Source: Pseudaquabacterium terrae (GTDB lineage Bacteria; Pseudomonadota; Gammaproteobacteria; Burkholderiales; Burkholderiaceae_C). From it: 64,000 bases of DNA. Of the stretch, positions 28,754-38,488 are shown in pieces. The stretch is taken from NCBI RefSeq assembly GCF_013266755.1, contig NZ_JABRWJ010000007.1, positions 124,001-188,000 on the forward strand, written 5' to 3'. How positions within the stretch are numbered: the stretch's first letter is position 1; each line of letters starts with the position of its first letter. The position numbers and the translations under genes were made by a program. The notes under the pieces were generated by a model, which did not search any database, was not told the origin of the DNA, and saw only the letters and a list, made by a program, of their open reading frames with translations.

Positions 28754-31024
28754 TCAACCGCCGTCGCGCACGCAGTCGACTGCGTAGCGCCGCCCTTGCG
28801 GGCTGCCCTCGTCGTCGACCTCGACCAGACCGTGCACGTCGGTGTCGAAGCCCGGAAAGCGGGCGTTGAACTCGCGTGTGAAGCGCAGGTACTGCACGAT
28901 CTTGCGGTTGAAGCGCTCGCCCGGGATCAGCAGCGGGATGCCGGGCGGGTACGGCGTCAGCAGCGAGGTGGTGATGCGGCCCTCGAGCTGGTCGATGTCG
29001 ACGCGCTCGGTGTCGCGGTGCGCGATGCGCGCGTAGGCCTCGCTCGGCTTCATCGCCGGCTGCAGGTCGGACAGGTACATCTCGGTCGTCAGCCGCGCGA
29101 TGTCGCCCTTCGCGTAGGTCTCGTGGATCGCCTGGCAGAGGTCGCGCAGGCCGAGCTTCTCGTACTTCGGCTGCGCGGCGCAGAACTCCGGCAGGATGCG
29201 CCACAGCGGCGCATTGCGGTCGTAGTCGTCCTTGAACTGCTGCAACGCCGTCAACAGCGTGTTCCAGCGGCCCTTGGTGATGCCGATCGTGAAGAGGATG
29301 AAGAACGAGTAGAGGCCGGTCTTCTCGACGACCACGCCATGCTCGGCGAGGAACTTGGTGACGATCGACGCCGGGATGCCGGTCTTGGCGAACTTGCCGG
29401 ACATGTCCATGCCCGGGGTGATGATCGTGCTCTTGATCGGGTCGAGCATGTTGAAGCCCGACGCCAGGTTGCCGAAGCCGTGCCACTTCTCGTTGGCCTT
29501 GAGGATCCAGCCATCGGCGCGGCCGATGCCTTCGGGAACCAGCTTCTCGGGGCCCCAGACCTTGAACCACCAGTCCTTGCCGAAGTCCTTGTCGACCTTG
29601 CGCATCGCGCGGCGGAAATCCATCGCCTCGACGATGCTTTCCTCGACCAGCGCGGTACCGCCGGGCGGCTCCATCATCGCCGCGGCGACATCGCAGCTGG
29701 CGATGATCGAGTACTGCGGCGAGGTCGAGGTGTGCATCAGGTACGCCTCGTTGAACAGGTGGAAGTCGAGCTTCCTGGTCTGCGAGTCCTGCACCAGCAC
29801 CTGCGAGGCCTGGCTGATGCCGGCGAGCAGCTTGTGCGTGCTCTGCGTGGCGTAGACCATCGCTTCCTTCGGCCGCGGCCGGCCCTTGCCCATCGCGTGG
29901 TAGGCGCCGTAGAACTTGTGGAAGGCGGCGTGCGGCAGCCAGGCCTCGTCGAAGTGCAGCGTGTCGATGTAGCCGTCGAGCTTGGCCTTGATCGTCTCGG
30001 TGTTGTAGAGCACGCCGTCGTAGGTGCTCTGCGTCAGCGTCAGGATGCGCGGCTTGACCTTCTTCGGATCGACCCCGGCCAGCAGCGGGTTGGCGGCGAT
30101 CTTGCGGCGGATCGTCTCGGGCGAGAACTCGCTCTCCGGGATCGGGCCGATGATGCCGTAGTGGTTGCGCGTCGGCGTCAGGAACACCGGCACCGCGCCG
30201 GTCATGATGATCGAGTGCAGGATCGACTTGTGGCAGTTGCGGTCGACCACCACCACGTCACCCGGGGCTACGGTGTGGTGCCAGACCATCTTGTTGCTGG
30301 TGCTGGTGCCGTTGGTGACGAAGAAGCAGTGGTCGGCGTTGAAGATGCGCGCCGCGTTCTTCTCGCTCGCCGCGACCGGGCCGGTGTGGTCGAGCAGCTG
30401 GCCCAGCTCTTCCACCGCGTTGCAGACGTCGGCGCGCAGCATGTTCTCGCCGAAGAACTGGTGGAACATCTGGCCGACCGGGCTCTTCAGGAACGCCACG
30501 CCGCCGGAGTGCCCCGGGCAGTGCCAGGAGTACGAGCCGTCCTGCGCGTAGTCCATCAGCGCCTTGAAGAACGGCGGCGCCAGGCCGTCGAGGTAGCTCC
30601 TGGCCTCGCGAATGATGTGCCGGGCGACGAACTCCGGCGTGTCCTCGAACATGTGGATGAAGCCGTGCAGCTCGCGCAGCACGTCGTTCGGCAGGTGCGC
30701 CGAGGTGCGCGTCTCGCCGTACAGGTAGATCGGGATGTCGGCGTTCTTGAAGCGGATCTCTTCGATGAACTTGCGCAGGCTCAGCACCGCCGGGTCGAGC
30801 TCGGGGCCGGGCGTGAACTCGTTGTCGTCGATCGACAGGATGAAGGCCGACGCGCGGCTCTGCTGCTGCGCGAACTGCGACAGGTCGCCATAGCTGGTGG
30901 CGCCGAGCACTTCGAAGCCCTCTTTCTCGATCGCCTGTGCGAGCGCACGGATGCCGAGGCCGGAGGTGTTCTCGGAGCGGTAGTCCTCGTCGATGATGAC
31001 GATCGGGAAGCGGAAGCGAAGCAT
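28754..31024 (-). CDS. Orn/Lys/Arg decarboxylase, AdiA-like (PLP-dependent)
   Basis: A 756-residue fold-type I PLP decarboxylase. An N-terminal response-regulator-like wing domain (MLRFRFPIVIIDEDYRSENT, about 1-140) precedes the large domain with VTNGTSTSNK (phosphate loop), HFDEAW (Asp359) and ATQSTHKLL with the PLP-linking Lys398, then the small domain ending near LTPYPPGIPLLIPGE. Length and layout match biodegradative arginine decarboxylase AdiA (about 755) better than SpeC or LdcC (about 710). The ATG at 31024 has GAGGAGCCCTGTCG upstream. No amino-acid antiporter adjoins it, so the substrate (Arg, Lys or Orn) is open. Confidence 0.9.
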   Translation of the reverse strand: MLRFRFPIVIIDEDYRSENTSGLGIRALAQAIEKEGFEVLGATSYGDLSQFAQQQSRASAFILSIDDNEFTPGPELDPAVLSLRKFIEEIRFKNADIPIYLYGETRTSAHLPNDVLRELHGFIHMFEDTPEFVARHIIREARSYLDGLAPPFFKALMDYAQDGSYSWHCPGHSGGVAFLKSPVGQMFHQFFGENMLRADVCNAVEELGQLLDHTGPVAASEKNAARIFNADHCFFVTNGTSTSNKMVWHHTVAPGDVVVVDRNCHKSILHSIIMTGAVPVFLTPTRNHYGIIGPIPESEFSPETIRRKIAANPLLAGVDPKKVKPRILTLTQSTYDGVLYNTETIKAKLDGYIDTLHFDEAWLPHAAFHKFYGAYHAMGKGRPRPKEAMVYATQSTHKLLAGISQASQVLVQDSQTRKLDFHLFNEAYLMHTSTSPQYSIIASCDVAAAMMEPPGGTALVEESIVEAMDFRRAMRKVDKDFGKDWWFKVWGPEKLVPEGIGRADGWILKANEKWHGFGNLASGFNMLDPIKSTIITPGMDMSGKFAKTGIPASIVTKFLAEHGVVVEKTGLYSFFILFTIGITKGRWNTLLTALQQFKDDYDRNAPLWRILPEFCAAQPKYEKLGLRDLCQAIHETYAKGDIARLTTEMYLSDLQPAMKPSEAYARIAHRDTERVDIDQLEGRITTSLLTPYPPGIPLLIPGERFNRKIVQYLRFTREFNARFPGFDTDVHGLVEVDDEGSPQGRRYAVDCVRDGG

Positions 31025-31164
31025 CGACAGGGCTCCTCGGGAGCGGGGGGAATTCGAAGAGCGCGAAGTGTAGGACCGATTGCCGGCATGCCGATGACAG
31101 CCCGCCACGGCGCTGCCGCTGGCTACACTGCTGCGCGACCGCACTGCGGCCGAGGGGTGCAACG

Positions 31165-31596
31165 ATGGATTGGACGGCTTCGACCTGGTGGTGGCTGGGC
31201 ACCGCGGCGCTGGTGGCCGCCGAGCTCGCCACCGGCACCTTCTACCTGCTGATGCTGGCGGTGGGCACCGCCGCCGCCGCGCTGGCCGCCCACGCCGGCT
31301 TGGGCCAGACCGGCCAGCTCATCACCGGCGCGCTGGTCGGCATCGCCGCGATCGCGGTGTGGCACCAGCGCCGCGGCCGGCCGGTCACCGACACCGCGGC
31401 GAACCCCGACGTGAACCTCGACATCGGCAGCCGCGTGCGCGTCGAGGCCTGGACGGCGGACGGCACCGCGCGCGTGCACTATCGCGGCGCGGCCTGGGAC
31501 GCGCGCTTTGCCGGTCAGGGCGCGCCCGAGCCCGGCGAGCACGTGATCCGCGCCGTGCTCGGCAACCAGTTGATGCTCGATCGTCCCGGCGCCTGA
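31165..31596 (+). CDS. NfeD family membrane protein
   Basis: A 143-residue protein with two or three N-terminal helices (WWWLGTAALVAAELATGTFY and LITGALVGIAAIAVW) and a C-terminal OB-fold domain (about 75-140, with GSRVRVEAW). This is the short NfeD form that partners SPFH proteins. It stops 12 bases before the SPFH gene, the usual NfeD-stomatin pairing. Together they are thought to organise membrane microdomains or quality control. Direct function is unknown. Confidence 0.88.
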   Translation: MDWTASTWWWLGTAALVAAELATGTFYLLMLAVGTAAAALAAHAGLGQTGQLITGALVGIAAIAVWHQRRGRPVTDTAANPDVNLDIGSRVRVEAWTADGTARVHYRGAAWDARFAGQGAPEPGEHVIRAVLGNQLMLDRPGA

Positions 31597-31608
31597 AGGA
31601 GCCCCTGC

Positions 31609-32541
31609 ATGGAACTCATCGCCCTCGTCTTCCTCGTCATCGCGGCGATCTTCGTCGTCCGCTCGATCAAGGTCGTGCCGCAGCAGAACGCCTGGGTCGT
31701 CGAACGGCTCGGCAAGTACCACGCGACGCTGACGCCGGGGTTGAACTTCCTGGTCCCCTTCGTCGACCGGCTGGCCTACCGCCATTCGCTCAAGGAGATC
31801 CCGCTCGACGTGCCGAGCCAGGTCTGCATCACGAAGGACAACACGCAGCTCACCGTCGACGGCATCCTGTACTTCCAGGTCACCGACCCGATGCGCGCGA
31901 GCTACGGTTCGTCGAACTACATCGTCGCCATCACGCAGCTCGCGCAGACCACGCTGCGCAGCGTGATCGGCCGCATGGAGCTCGACCGCACCTTCGAGGA
32001 GCGCAGCCAGATCAACTCCGGCGTCGTCGCCTCGCTCGACGAGGCGGCGCTGAACTGGGGCGTCAAGGTGCTGCGCTACGAGATCAAGGATCTGACGCCG
32101 CCGGCCGAAATCCTGCGCTCGATGCAGGCGCAGATCACCGCCGAGCGCGAGAAGCGCGCACTGATCGCCGCCAGCGAGGGCCGGCGCCAGGAGCAGATCA
32201 ACATCGCCACCGGCGAACGCGAGGCCTCGATCGCGCGCTCCGAAGGCGAGAAGCAGGCCGAGATCAACAAGGCGCTCGGCGAGGCCGCCGCGATCACCGC
32301 GGTGGCCGATGCCACCGCCGACGCGATCCGCAAGATCGCCGCGGCGATCGAGCAGCCGGGCGGCAACCAGGCCGTGCAGCTGAAGGTCGCCGAGAAGGCG
32401 ATCGACGCCTACGCGCACCTGGCGAAGACCAACAACACGATGATCGTGCCGGGCAACATGACCGAGGTCTCCGGCCTGATCGCCACCGCGATGGCGGTGA
32501 TGCAGCGCGGCGGCCCCGCCGCCCCTGCGGCGCGGCCCTGA
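31609..32541 (+). CDS. SPFH-domain protein, paraslipin/QmcA type
   Basis: A 310-residue stomatin-family protein. One N-terminal anchor (ELIALVFLVIAAIFVV) is followed by an SPFH/Band-7 domain (about 20-190, RSIKVVPQQNAWVVERLGKY then LDVPSQVCITKDNTQLTVDGI) and an Ala/Glu-rich coiled coil (about 185-250). The C-terminus LIATAMAVMQRGG is short. ATG follows GAAGGAGCCCCTGC. It forms a pair with the NfeD gene and probably oligomerises at the inner membrane, where homologues associate with FtsH-type proteases. Confidence 0.92.
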   Translation: MELIALVFLVIAAIFVVRSIKVVPQQNAWVVERLGKYHATLTPGLNFLVPFVDRLAYRHSLKEIPLDVPSQVCITKDNTQLTVDGILYFQVTDPMRASYGSSNYIVAITQLAQTTLRSVIGRMELDRTFEERSQINSGVVASLDEAALNWGVKVLRYEIKDLTPPAEILRSMQAQITAEREKRALIAASEGRRQEQINIATGEREASIARSEGEKQAEINKALGEAAAITAVADATADAIRKIAAAIEQPGGNQAVQLKVAEKAIDAYAHLAKTNNTMIVPGNMTEVSGLIATAMAVMQRGGPAAPAARP

Positions 32542-32548
32542 GCCGAGC

Positions 32549-32554
32549 TAGAAT
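32549..32554 (+). promoter_or_regulatory. candidate -10 element of tRNA-Ser
   Basis: TAGAAT lies 38 bases upstream of the tRNA. The same TAGAATCC string precedes tRNA-Arg at 60568. No good -35 box is visible. Confidence 0.4.
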
Positions 32555-32592
32555 CCTGGGCTTGCTTCCCGGGAGGGGCAGCACATCCCTGC

Positions 32593-32683
32593 GGAGGGAT
32601 GGATGAGCGGTTTAAGTCGCACGCCTGGAAAGCGTGTGTGGGTTAACAGCCCACCGCGGGTTCGAATCCCGCTCCCTCCGCCA
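32593..32683 (+). tRNA. tRNA-Ser(GGA)
   Basis: A class II tRNA with encoded CCA. The acceptor GGAGGGA pairs with TCCCTCC (32673-32679), the discriminator is G, and CCA is at 32681-32683. The anticodon loop CTGGAAA sits between ACGC and GCGT, giving anticodon GGA, which reads UCC and UCU serine codons. A long variable arm (GTGTGGGTTAACAGCCCACC region) precedes the T arm GCGGGTTCGAATCCCGC. These features are diagnostic of tRNA-Ser. Confidence 0.97.
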
Positions 32684-32700
32684 CGGCGTCTGCCGTCACC

Positions 32701-32931
32701 TCAAGCCACGGCCGTTGCCGTGGCACCGCGCACCAGGAACCAGAACATCAGGCTGCCGGCCGGCTGCCCGTTCTCGTCATTCACGCGCACTTCCCACGAT
32801 TCTTCCAATTTGCCGTCCGCGTTGCGCCGCGTCATGCCGGTGGCCTTGGCGACATCGGCGCAGACGACGACGCGGTGGTCGATCCCGCCTTCGGGCAGCG
32901 GGATGTCGATGGTGTAGGTCTGCTTCTTCAT
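32701..32931 (-). CDS. hypothetical protein (76 aa)
   Basis: A 76-residue soluble protein (MKKQTYTIDIPLPEGGIDHR at the start, then beta strands and a C-terminal hydrophobic strand SLMFWFLVRG). No signal peptide or helix pair is visible and I do not recognise the family. The ATG at 32931 follows CAGGGGCGAGCC. The longer open frame running to 33288 has no comparable start. It is transcribed towards tRNA-Ser. Confidence 0.6.
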   Translation of the reverse strand: MKKQTYTIDIPLPEGGIDHRVVVCADVAKATGMTRRNADGKLEESWEVRVNDENGQPAGSLMFWFLVRGATATAVA

Positions 32932-33136
32932 GGCTCGCCCCTGGGGGGTCAATGGACGTCCAGTATGCGCGTCCAGCGGCGCAATCGCGCCACAAATCGA
33001 AACGGCGCCGCACCGCGCGGGCCGGACCTCCGAATGAGGGGTGCACCCGTTCACGCGAGCGGCCTTCGATAGACTGCGCGCTGGCCGGAATGACCGCGTC
33101 GCGGCGCCGGCTTTTCGTGCGAGGGAGGACTCCAGA

Positions 33137-36100
33137 ATGATCGATGAAATGAACGGCCGCGCCGCGGCCGAGGCGGCGCTGCGGCCGTTGTCGGGTGGAT
33201 TGCGTTTTCGCTTCGGCCCGAACGCCTTGTTCGACGGCACCACGGACGCCGACGACCTGTACGGAACCCAGGCCGACGACACGCTCAACGGCCGCGACGG
33301 CGACGACCTGCTGCAGGGATTCGGCGGCGACGATCTCCTCGATGGTGGCAGTGGCTCCGACAGCAGCTTCTACAGCGACGCCGTCGCCGGCGTGGTGGTC
33401 GATCTCGGCGCCGGCAGCGCCAGCGGCGGCGCCGGCAACGACCGCCTGATCTCGATCGAGAACGCATGGGGCTCGAGCTTCGACGATCGGCTGCTCGGTG
33501 GTGCAGGCGACAACGAGCTGTATGGCGGTCCCGGCGCCGATCACCTCGACGGCGGCGCGGGCGACGACTCGCTCGCCGGCGGTGAAGGCGATGACACGCT
33601 CGTCGGCGGCCTCGGCTCCGACTTCGCGGACTACAGCTTCGCACCCGGCGCCGTCGTCGTCGACCTGGCCCGCGGCGAGGCCCGTGGCGCCGACGGCCAC
33701 GACACGCTGTCGTCCATCGAGGACGTGTTCGGCTCGTTCTTCGACGATACGCTGATCGGCTCCAGCGACAGAAACCTCTTCATCGGGTCCTTCGGCGACG
33801 ACACGATCGACGGCGGCGGCTGGGAAGACTATGCCGGTTTCGCCTCGTCGCTGGACACGGTCGACATCACGCATGACCCGGTGACCGGCTGGCTGACGGT
33901 GTCCTCGGATCTCGACGGCACCGACCGCCTGCGTGACGTCGAGGTGCTGTTCTTCGGCACCGACATGGTCCTCGCCTCGCAGTTCACCACTCGCTCGGCA
34001 CCGACGCCGGTGCACTTCAGCCCCGCCAATGGCACGCCCGACGTGCGTGTCGGCAGCGACCTGGTGCTGACCTTCAACGAGCCGATCCAGCGCGGCAGCG
34101 GCAGCATCGTGCTGCGCGACGGCGCCGGCGCCATCGTCGCCCGTTTCGACGCCGCGACCAGTCCGCAGCTGTCATTCGACGGCAGCCATCTGCGCATCGA
34201 TCCGGTGCAGGCGTTGAAGCGCGACACGGCCTATTTCCTCGACCTCGGTGCCGGCACGGTGCTCGATCGGGAAGGCAACCCGAACGCTGCGCACCAGGAC
34301 CACGGCTTCCGCACCCGCCACGACCTCGAGCTGTGGCTGGCCGAACCGGTCCGCGCCGGCGAAGCGGACGGCGCGCTGCGCGTCGAAGTGACGCTGAGCG
34401 AGGCCTCCACGCAGCCCGTCTCGGTAACGCTCGATATGAGCGGCGACGGAACGGCAGTGCCCGGCACCGACCTGGTCGGTGGATCCCGTGCGCTGACCTT
34501 CGCGCCCGGCCAGACCCGCATCGTCGTCGACCTGCCGATCACCGACGACGCCGCGTTCGAACCGGACGAGGTGTTCACGTTGACGCTGACGCGCGCGATC
34601 GGCGCAACGATCGGCGAGGCCAGCGCCGAGGCCGTCATCGTCGACGACGACAGCCCGTTCGCGGCCCTGCCCTCCGACCCGCTGCTGGCGCGGCAGTGGC
34701 ACCTGTATCCGGACAGCGGCGTCAATGTGCTTGCGCTGTGGCCTGAATACGATGGCCGCGGCGTGCGCGTCGGGGTCTTCGACCAGGGCATCGACGCCAA
34801 CCACGCGGACCTGGCGGGCAATGTCGACCAGGCGCGCGGCCGCCGCGCCGCAGACCTCCAGCCCGGAGGCCAGCCCGTGTCGAGCTGGGACAACCACGGC
34901 ACCGCGGTCGCCGGCGTCATCGCCGCCGAGCGCGATGGCAGCGGCGCCGTCGGCATCGCCTACGGCGCCGACCTGGTGTCGCTCTACTCGGCGCTGGAGG
35001 CCGACTCGACGCTCACCGAGATCGAGAACGCCTTCAACTACGCGCTCGGCCTCGACGTGCTCAACAACAGCTGGGGCTTCGCGCCGCAGTACTACCTCGA
35101 TGCGCCCTGGGCCTTCTTCGACAATTTCGACGACCCGGCCTTCGCCGGCAGCGGTTCGGCGTTGCGCAGGCTGGCCGAGGAAGGCCGCGGCGGCCTGGGC
35201 ACGATCGTCGTGCAGTCGGCCGGCAACAGCTTCGAGTACGGTGACGACACCAACCTGCACAGCTTCCAGAACAGCCGCTACGTGATCACCGTCGCGGCGA
35301 CCGACTACCACGGCACGGCGGCCGGCTATTCGTCGCCCGGCGCGTCGATCCTCGTTGCAGCGCCGGGCGGCGACGGCAGCGGCGGTGCGGGCGACATCCT
35401 GACGACCGACCGCAGCGGGCGTTCCGGCTATGACGGCGGCGATCACGTCAGCATCGCCGGCACGTCGTTCTCGGCGCCCGTGGTGTCCGGCGTCGTCGCG
35501 CTGATGCTGCAGGCCAACCCGCAGCTCGGCTATCGCGATGTCCAGGAGATCCTGGCGCTGAGCGCGCGCATCACCGATGCGCCGCACAACGACTGGCGCA
35601 GCAACGGCGCCTCCGGATGGAACGGCGGCGGCCTGCACTACGACGCGCAACAGCACGAGCTCGGTTTCGGCCTCGTCGATGCGCACGGCGCGGTGCGGCT
35701 GGCCGAGACCTGGCGCGCCCTGCCGGCCACGGCGGCCAACGCGGTCGAAGTCAGCGTCGGGCGGAACGTGCCGGCGGCGATCCCGGACGGCAGGTCGTCG
35801 GTGACGCAGTCGGTCGAGGTCACGCAGCGCCTGGTCGTCGAGCGCATCGAGGTCAGCTGCGACATCGAGCACAGCTATGTCGGCGACCTGTCGCTGCAGC
35901 TGGTCTCGCCGTCGGGCACCGAGAGCTGGATCCTGTCGCGGCCGGCGCAGGCCGACGAGTCGCCCTATGGCACCGACCAGGCCGATGTGAAGTTCACCTT
36001 CACCAGCGTGCTCAGTCTCGGCGAATCCTCGCTCGGCCGCTGGAGCCTGACGGTTTTCGACAACGCCGCGGCCGATGTCGGCACGCTGCGCTCATGGACG

Positions 36101-37018
36101 CTGAAGCTGATCGGCCATGCCGACGGCGCCGACGACGTGCATGTCTACACCGACGAGTTCGGCGAATCGGCCGCCGCCCAGCCGGCGCGTGCGCTGCTGT
36201 CCGACGCGGAAGGCAGCGACACGCTCAACGCCGCGGCGATCAGCTCGGACAGCCGGATCGACCTGAACCCCGGCGCCAGGAGCCGGCTCGACGGCCAGGC
36301 CCTGACCATCGCCGCCGGCACCCAGATCGAGACCGCCCTCGGCGGCGACGGCGACGATGCGCTGCTGGGCAATGCGCTGGCGAACACGCTGCGAGGCATG
36401 CGCGGCGACGACGAGCTGATCGGCCGCGGCGGCGACGACCAGCTCGACGGCGGCGCCGGCATCGACCTGGCGCGCTACAGCGGCCTGCGCGCTGCGTACA
36501 CGCTGACGCACGAAGCGAGCGGCTGGCGCGTGGCCGACAACCAGGGCAGCGACGGCCGCGACGCGCTGCTCGGCATCGAGCGCATCGGATTCGGCGACGT
36601 CTCGCTGGCGCTCGACACCGGCCGCGACGGCCATGCCGGCGAAACCGCGCAGATCCTGCGCGCCGTGTTCGGCGCGTCGAGCCTGACGAACCGGACCTAC
36701 GCCGGCATCGGGATCGAATTGCTCGACGGTGGCATGCGCTACGACACGCTGGTCGCCGCTGCGCTCGGCACCGACACCTTCGTGCAGCTCGCCGGCTCGC
36801 GCTCGAACACCGACTTCGTGCGCCTGGTGTATCGCAACGTCGTCGGCATCGAGGCCCCGGCAGCCGAGCTGGCGCTGTACGTCGGGCTGCTCGACAGCGG
36901 CGCCTACAGCCAGGCCGAGCTCGCGGCGCTGGCCTGCCGCGCCGACATCAATACCAACAGCGTCGAGCTGACCGGACTCGCCGACAGCGGGTTGGCCTAC
37001 CTGCCCTCCGCCGGCTGA
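33137..37018 (+). CDS. RTX-repeat subtilase with P domain, probable type I secreted protease
   Basis: A 1293-residue modular protein with no N-terminal signal; the ATG follows GAGGGAGGACTCCAGA. In order: RTX calcium-binding repeats (about 30-270, GGxGxDxL runs such as GGAGDDSLAGGEGDD), a Big_5-like Ig domain (about 286-395), a Calx-beta domain (about 398-505), a subtilisin S8 domain with Asp549, His587 and Ser777 (GTSFSAP), a P/proprotein-convertase domain (about 890-990), further RTX repeats (about 1040-1130) and a DUF4214-like C-terminus (about 1155-1290). A C-terminal uncleaved signal for a type I exporter is expected, but no exporter genes are in the window. Confidence 0.88.
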   Translation: MIDEMNGRAAAEAALRPLSGGLRFRFGPNALFDGTTDADDLYGTQADDTLNGRDGDDLLQGFGGDDLLDGGSGSDSSFYSDAVAGVVVDLGAGSASGGAGNDRLISIENAWGSSFDDRLLGGAGDNELYGGPGADHLDGGAGDDSLAGGEGDDTLVGGLGSDFADYSFAPGAVVVDLARGEARGADGHDTLSSIEDVFGSFFDDTLIGSSDRNLFIGSFGDDTIDGGGWEDYAGFASSLDTVDITHDPVTGWLTVSSDLDGTDRLRDVEVLFFGTDMVLASQFTTRSAPTPVHFSPANGTPDVRVGSDLVLTFNEPIQRGSGSIVLRDGAGAIVARFDAATSPQLSFDGSHLRIDPVQALKRDTAYFLDLGAGTVLDREGNPNAAHQDHGFRTRHDLELWLAEPVRAGEADGALRVEVTLSEASTQPVSVTLDMSGDGTAVPGTDLVGGSRALTFAPGQTRIVVDLPITDDAAFEPDEVFTLTLTRAIGATIGEASAEAVIVDDDSPFAALPSDPLLARQWHLYPDSGVNVLALWPEYDGRGVRVGVFDQGIDANHADLAGNVDQARGRRAADLQPGGQPVSSWDNHGTAVAGVIAAERDGSGAVGIAYGADLVSLYSALEADSTLTEIENAFNYALGLDVLNNSWGFAPQYYLDAPWAFFDNFDDPAFAGSGSALRRLAEEGRGGLGTIVVQSAGNSFEYGDDTNLHSFQNSRYVITVAATDYHGTAAGYSSPGASILVAAPGGDGSGGAGDILTTDRSGRSGYDGGDHVSIAGTSFSAPVVSGVVALMLQANPQLGYRDVQEILALSARITDAPHNDWRSNGASGWNGGGLHYDAQQHELGFGLVDAHGAVRLAETWRALPATAANAVEVSVGRNVPAAIPDGRSSVTQSVEVTQRLVVERIEVSCDIEHSYVGDLSLQLVSPSGTESWILSRPAQADESPYGTDQADVKFTFTSVLSLGESSLGRWSLTVFDNAAADVGTLRSWTLKLIGHADGADDVHVYTDEFGESAAAQPARALLSDAEGSDTLNAAAISSDSRIDLNPGARSRLDGQALTIAAGTQIETALGGDGDDALLGNALANTLRGMRGDDELIGRGGDDQLDGGAGIDLARYSGLRAAYTLTHEASGWRVADNQGSDGRDALLGIERIGFGDVSLALDTGRDGHAGETAQILRAVFGASSLTNRTYAGIGIELLDGGMRYDTLVAAALGTDTFVQLAGSRSNTDFVRLVYRNVVGIEAPAAELALYVGLLDSGAYSQAELAALACRADINTNSVELTGLADSGLAYLPSAG

Positions 37019-37036
37019 CGCGGCGGGGGTGTCGGT

Positions 37037-38488
37037 TCAACCCGCCAGCCGCGGCGTCGCTGCGCGCGCCTGCTGCGCGGCCGCGTACAACGCGAGGTAG
37101 TCGCGCGCGGCGTGGTCCCAGGACAGATCCTGCGCCATGCCGCGCCGCATCATCGCGGTCCAGGCCTCGGCATCGCTGCGCGCGGCGAGCGCACGCCGCA
37201 CCGCGGCTTCGAAGGCCGCGGTGCTGGCGGCGTCGAAGACGAAGCCGGTCGCGCCGTCCGTGACCGTGTCGGCCAGCCCGCCGACCCGGCGCACGATCGG
37301 CACGGTGCCGTAGCGCAGGCCGTACATCTGCGTCAGCCCGCACGGCTCGAAGCGCGACGGCACGGCGATCGCATCGGCCCCGGCGATCAGCTGGTGCGCG
37401 CGCGCCTCGTCGTAGCCGATGTGCGCGCGCACGCGGCCCGGGTGCATCTGCTCGGCCATCCGGAAGGCGGCTTCGAGCGCCGGCTCGCCGGTGCCCTGCA
37501 CGGCGATCTGCACGCCCGCCGGCACCAGCGCCGGCAGCGCGCCGAGCACCAGGTCGAGCCCCTTCTGCGAGGTCAGGCGGCTGACGACGGCCACCAGCAG
37601 CGCGTCGTCGTCGACCTCGAGCCCCATCTGCCGCTGCAGCGCGCGGCGGCCACTGCGCTTGCCTTCGAGCCGCTCGGCGTCGTAGCGCTCGGCCAGCGCT
37701 GCATCCGTCGCCGGGTTCCAGACCTTGTCGTCGATGCCGTTGAGGATGCCGCTGACCTCGCTGCCGCGGCCGCGGATCACGCCGTCGAGCCCGAAGCCGA
37801 ACTCGTGCGTCGAGATCTCGCGGGCGTAGTTCGGGCTGACGGTGGTGACGCGGTCGGCGAACTTCAGCCCCGCCTTCATGAACGACAGCTGGCCGTGGAA
37901 CTCGAGCCCCGCCGGTGACATGAAGCGCGACGACAGGCCGAGCAGCGCCCAGTCGTGGTGCGGGAACAGCCCCTGGAAGGCCATGTTGTGCACCGTGAAG
38001 ACGGTGGCCGCGGCCGTCGGCAGGTGGTCGGCGATGTAGGCACAGGCCATCGCCGCGTGCCAGTCGTGCGCGTGCACGATTTCGGGCACCCAGGCGGCAT
38101 CGGCGTCTTCGGCCGCCAGGTGCGCGGCCACCCAGCCGAGCAGCGCGAAGCGGCGCAGGTTGTCGGGCCACTCGCTGCCGTCCGGCGCCTGGTACGGACC
38201 GCCCGCGCGCTTGTACAGGTGCGGTGCCTCGACGATGTAGACCGGCAGCTGGCTGCCCGGCATGCGCCCCAGCAGCAGGCGCGCGCGCAACGCGCCGAAG
38301 GCCGGCCCGATGTCGATCACCGGGCGCGCCGACTGCACCGCATCGAGGATCGGCGGCAGCCCCGGCAGCAGCAGCCGGACGTCGGCGCCGGCGGCGGCCA
38401 GCGCCGGCGGCAGCGCCGCGACGACATCGGCCAGGCCGCCCGTCTTGACCAGCGGGTAGATCTCCGCGGCGACGTGCAGCACCCGCAT
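37037..38488 (-). CDS. glgA: glycogen synthase (ADP-glucose)
   Basis: A 483-residue GT5 enzyme that extends alpha-1,4-glucan using ADP-glucose. The ADP-glucose-binding motif KTGGLADV is at about 15-22, [11 protein letters not shown] begins the second Rossmann domain, and [19 protein letters not shown] holds the conserved Glu (ExxCGL). The ATG at 38488 overlaps the last base of the glgC stop, so synthesis is coupled to the supply enzyme. No branching (glgB) or debranching (glgX) gene is seen in the window. Confidence 0.96.
   Translation of the reverse strand: MRVLHVAAEIYPLVKTGGLADVVAALPPALAAAGADVRLLLPGLPPILDAVQSARPVIDIGPAFGALRARLLLGRMPGSQLPVYIVEAPHLYKRAGGPYQAPDGSEWPDNLRRFALLGWVAAHLAAEDADAAWVPEIVHAHDWHAAMACAYIADHLPTAAATVFTVHNMAFQGLFPHHDWALLGLSSRFMSPAGLEFHGQLSFMKAGLKFADRVTTVSPNYAREISTHEFGFGLDGVIRGRGSEVSGILNGIDDKVWNPATDAALAERYDAERLEGKRSGRRALQRQMGLEVDDDALLVAVVSRLTSQKGLDLVLGALPALVPAGVQIAVQGTGEPALEAAFRMAEQMHPGRVRAHIGYDEARAHQLIAGADAIAVPSRFEPCGLTQMYGLRYGTVPIVRRVGGLADTVTDGATGFVFDAASTAAFEAAVRRALAARSDAEAWTAMMRRGMAQDLSWDHAARDYLALYAAAQQARAATPRLAG

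Noticed and set aside
28796-31252. 818-residue plus-strand frame opposite the decarboxylase
   Set aside because: Same codon-complement artefact; the minus strand encodes a full PLP decarboxylase with its catalytic Lys.
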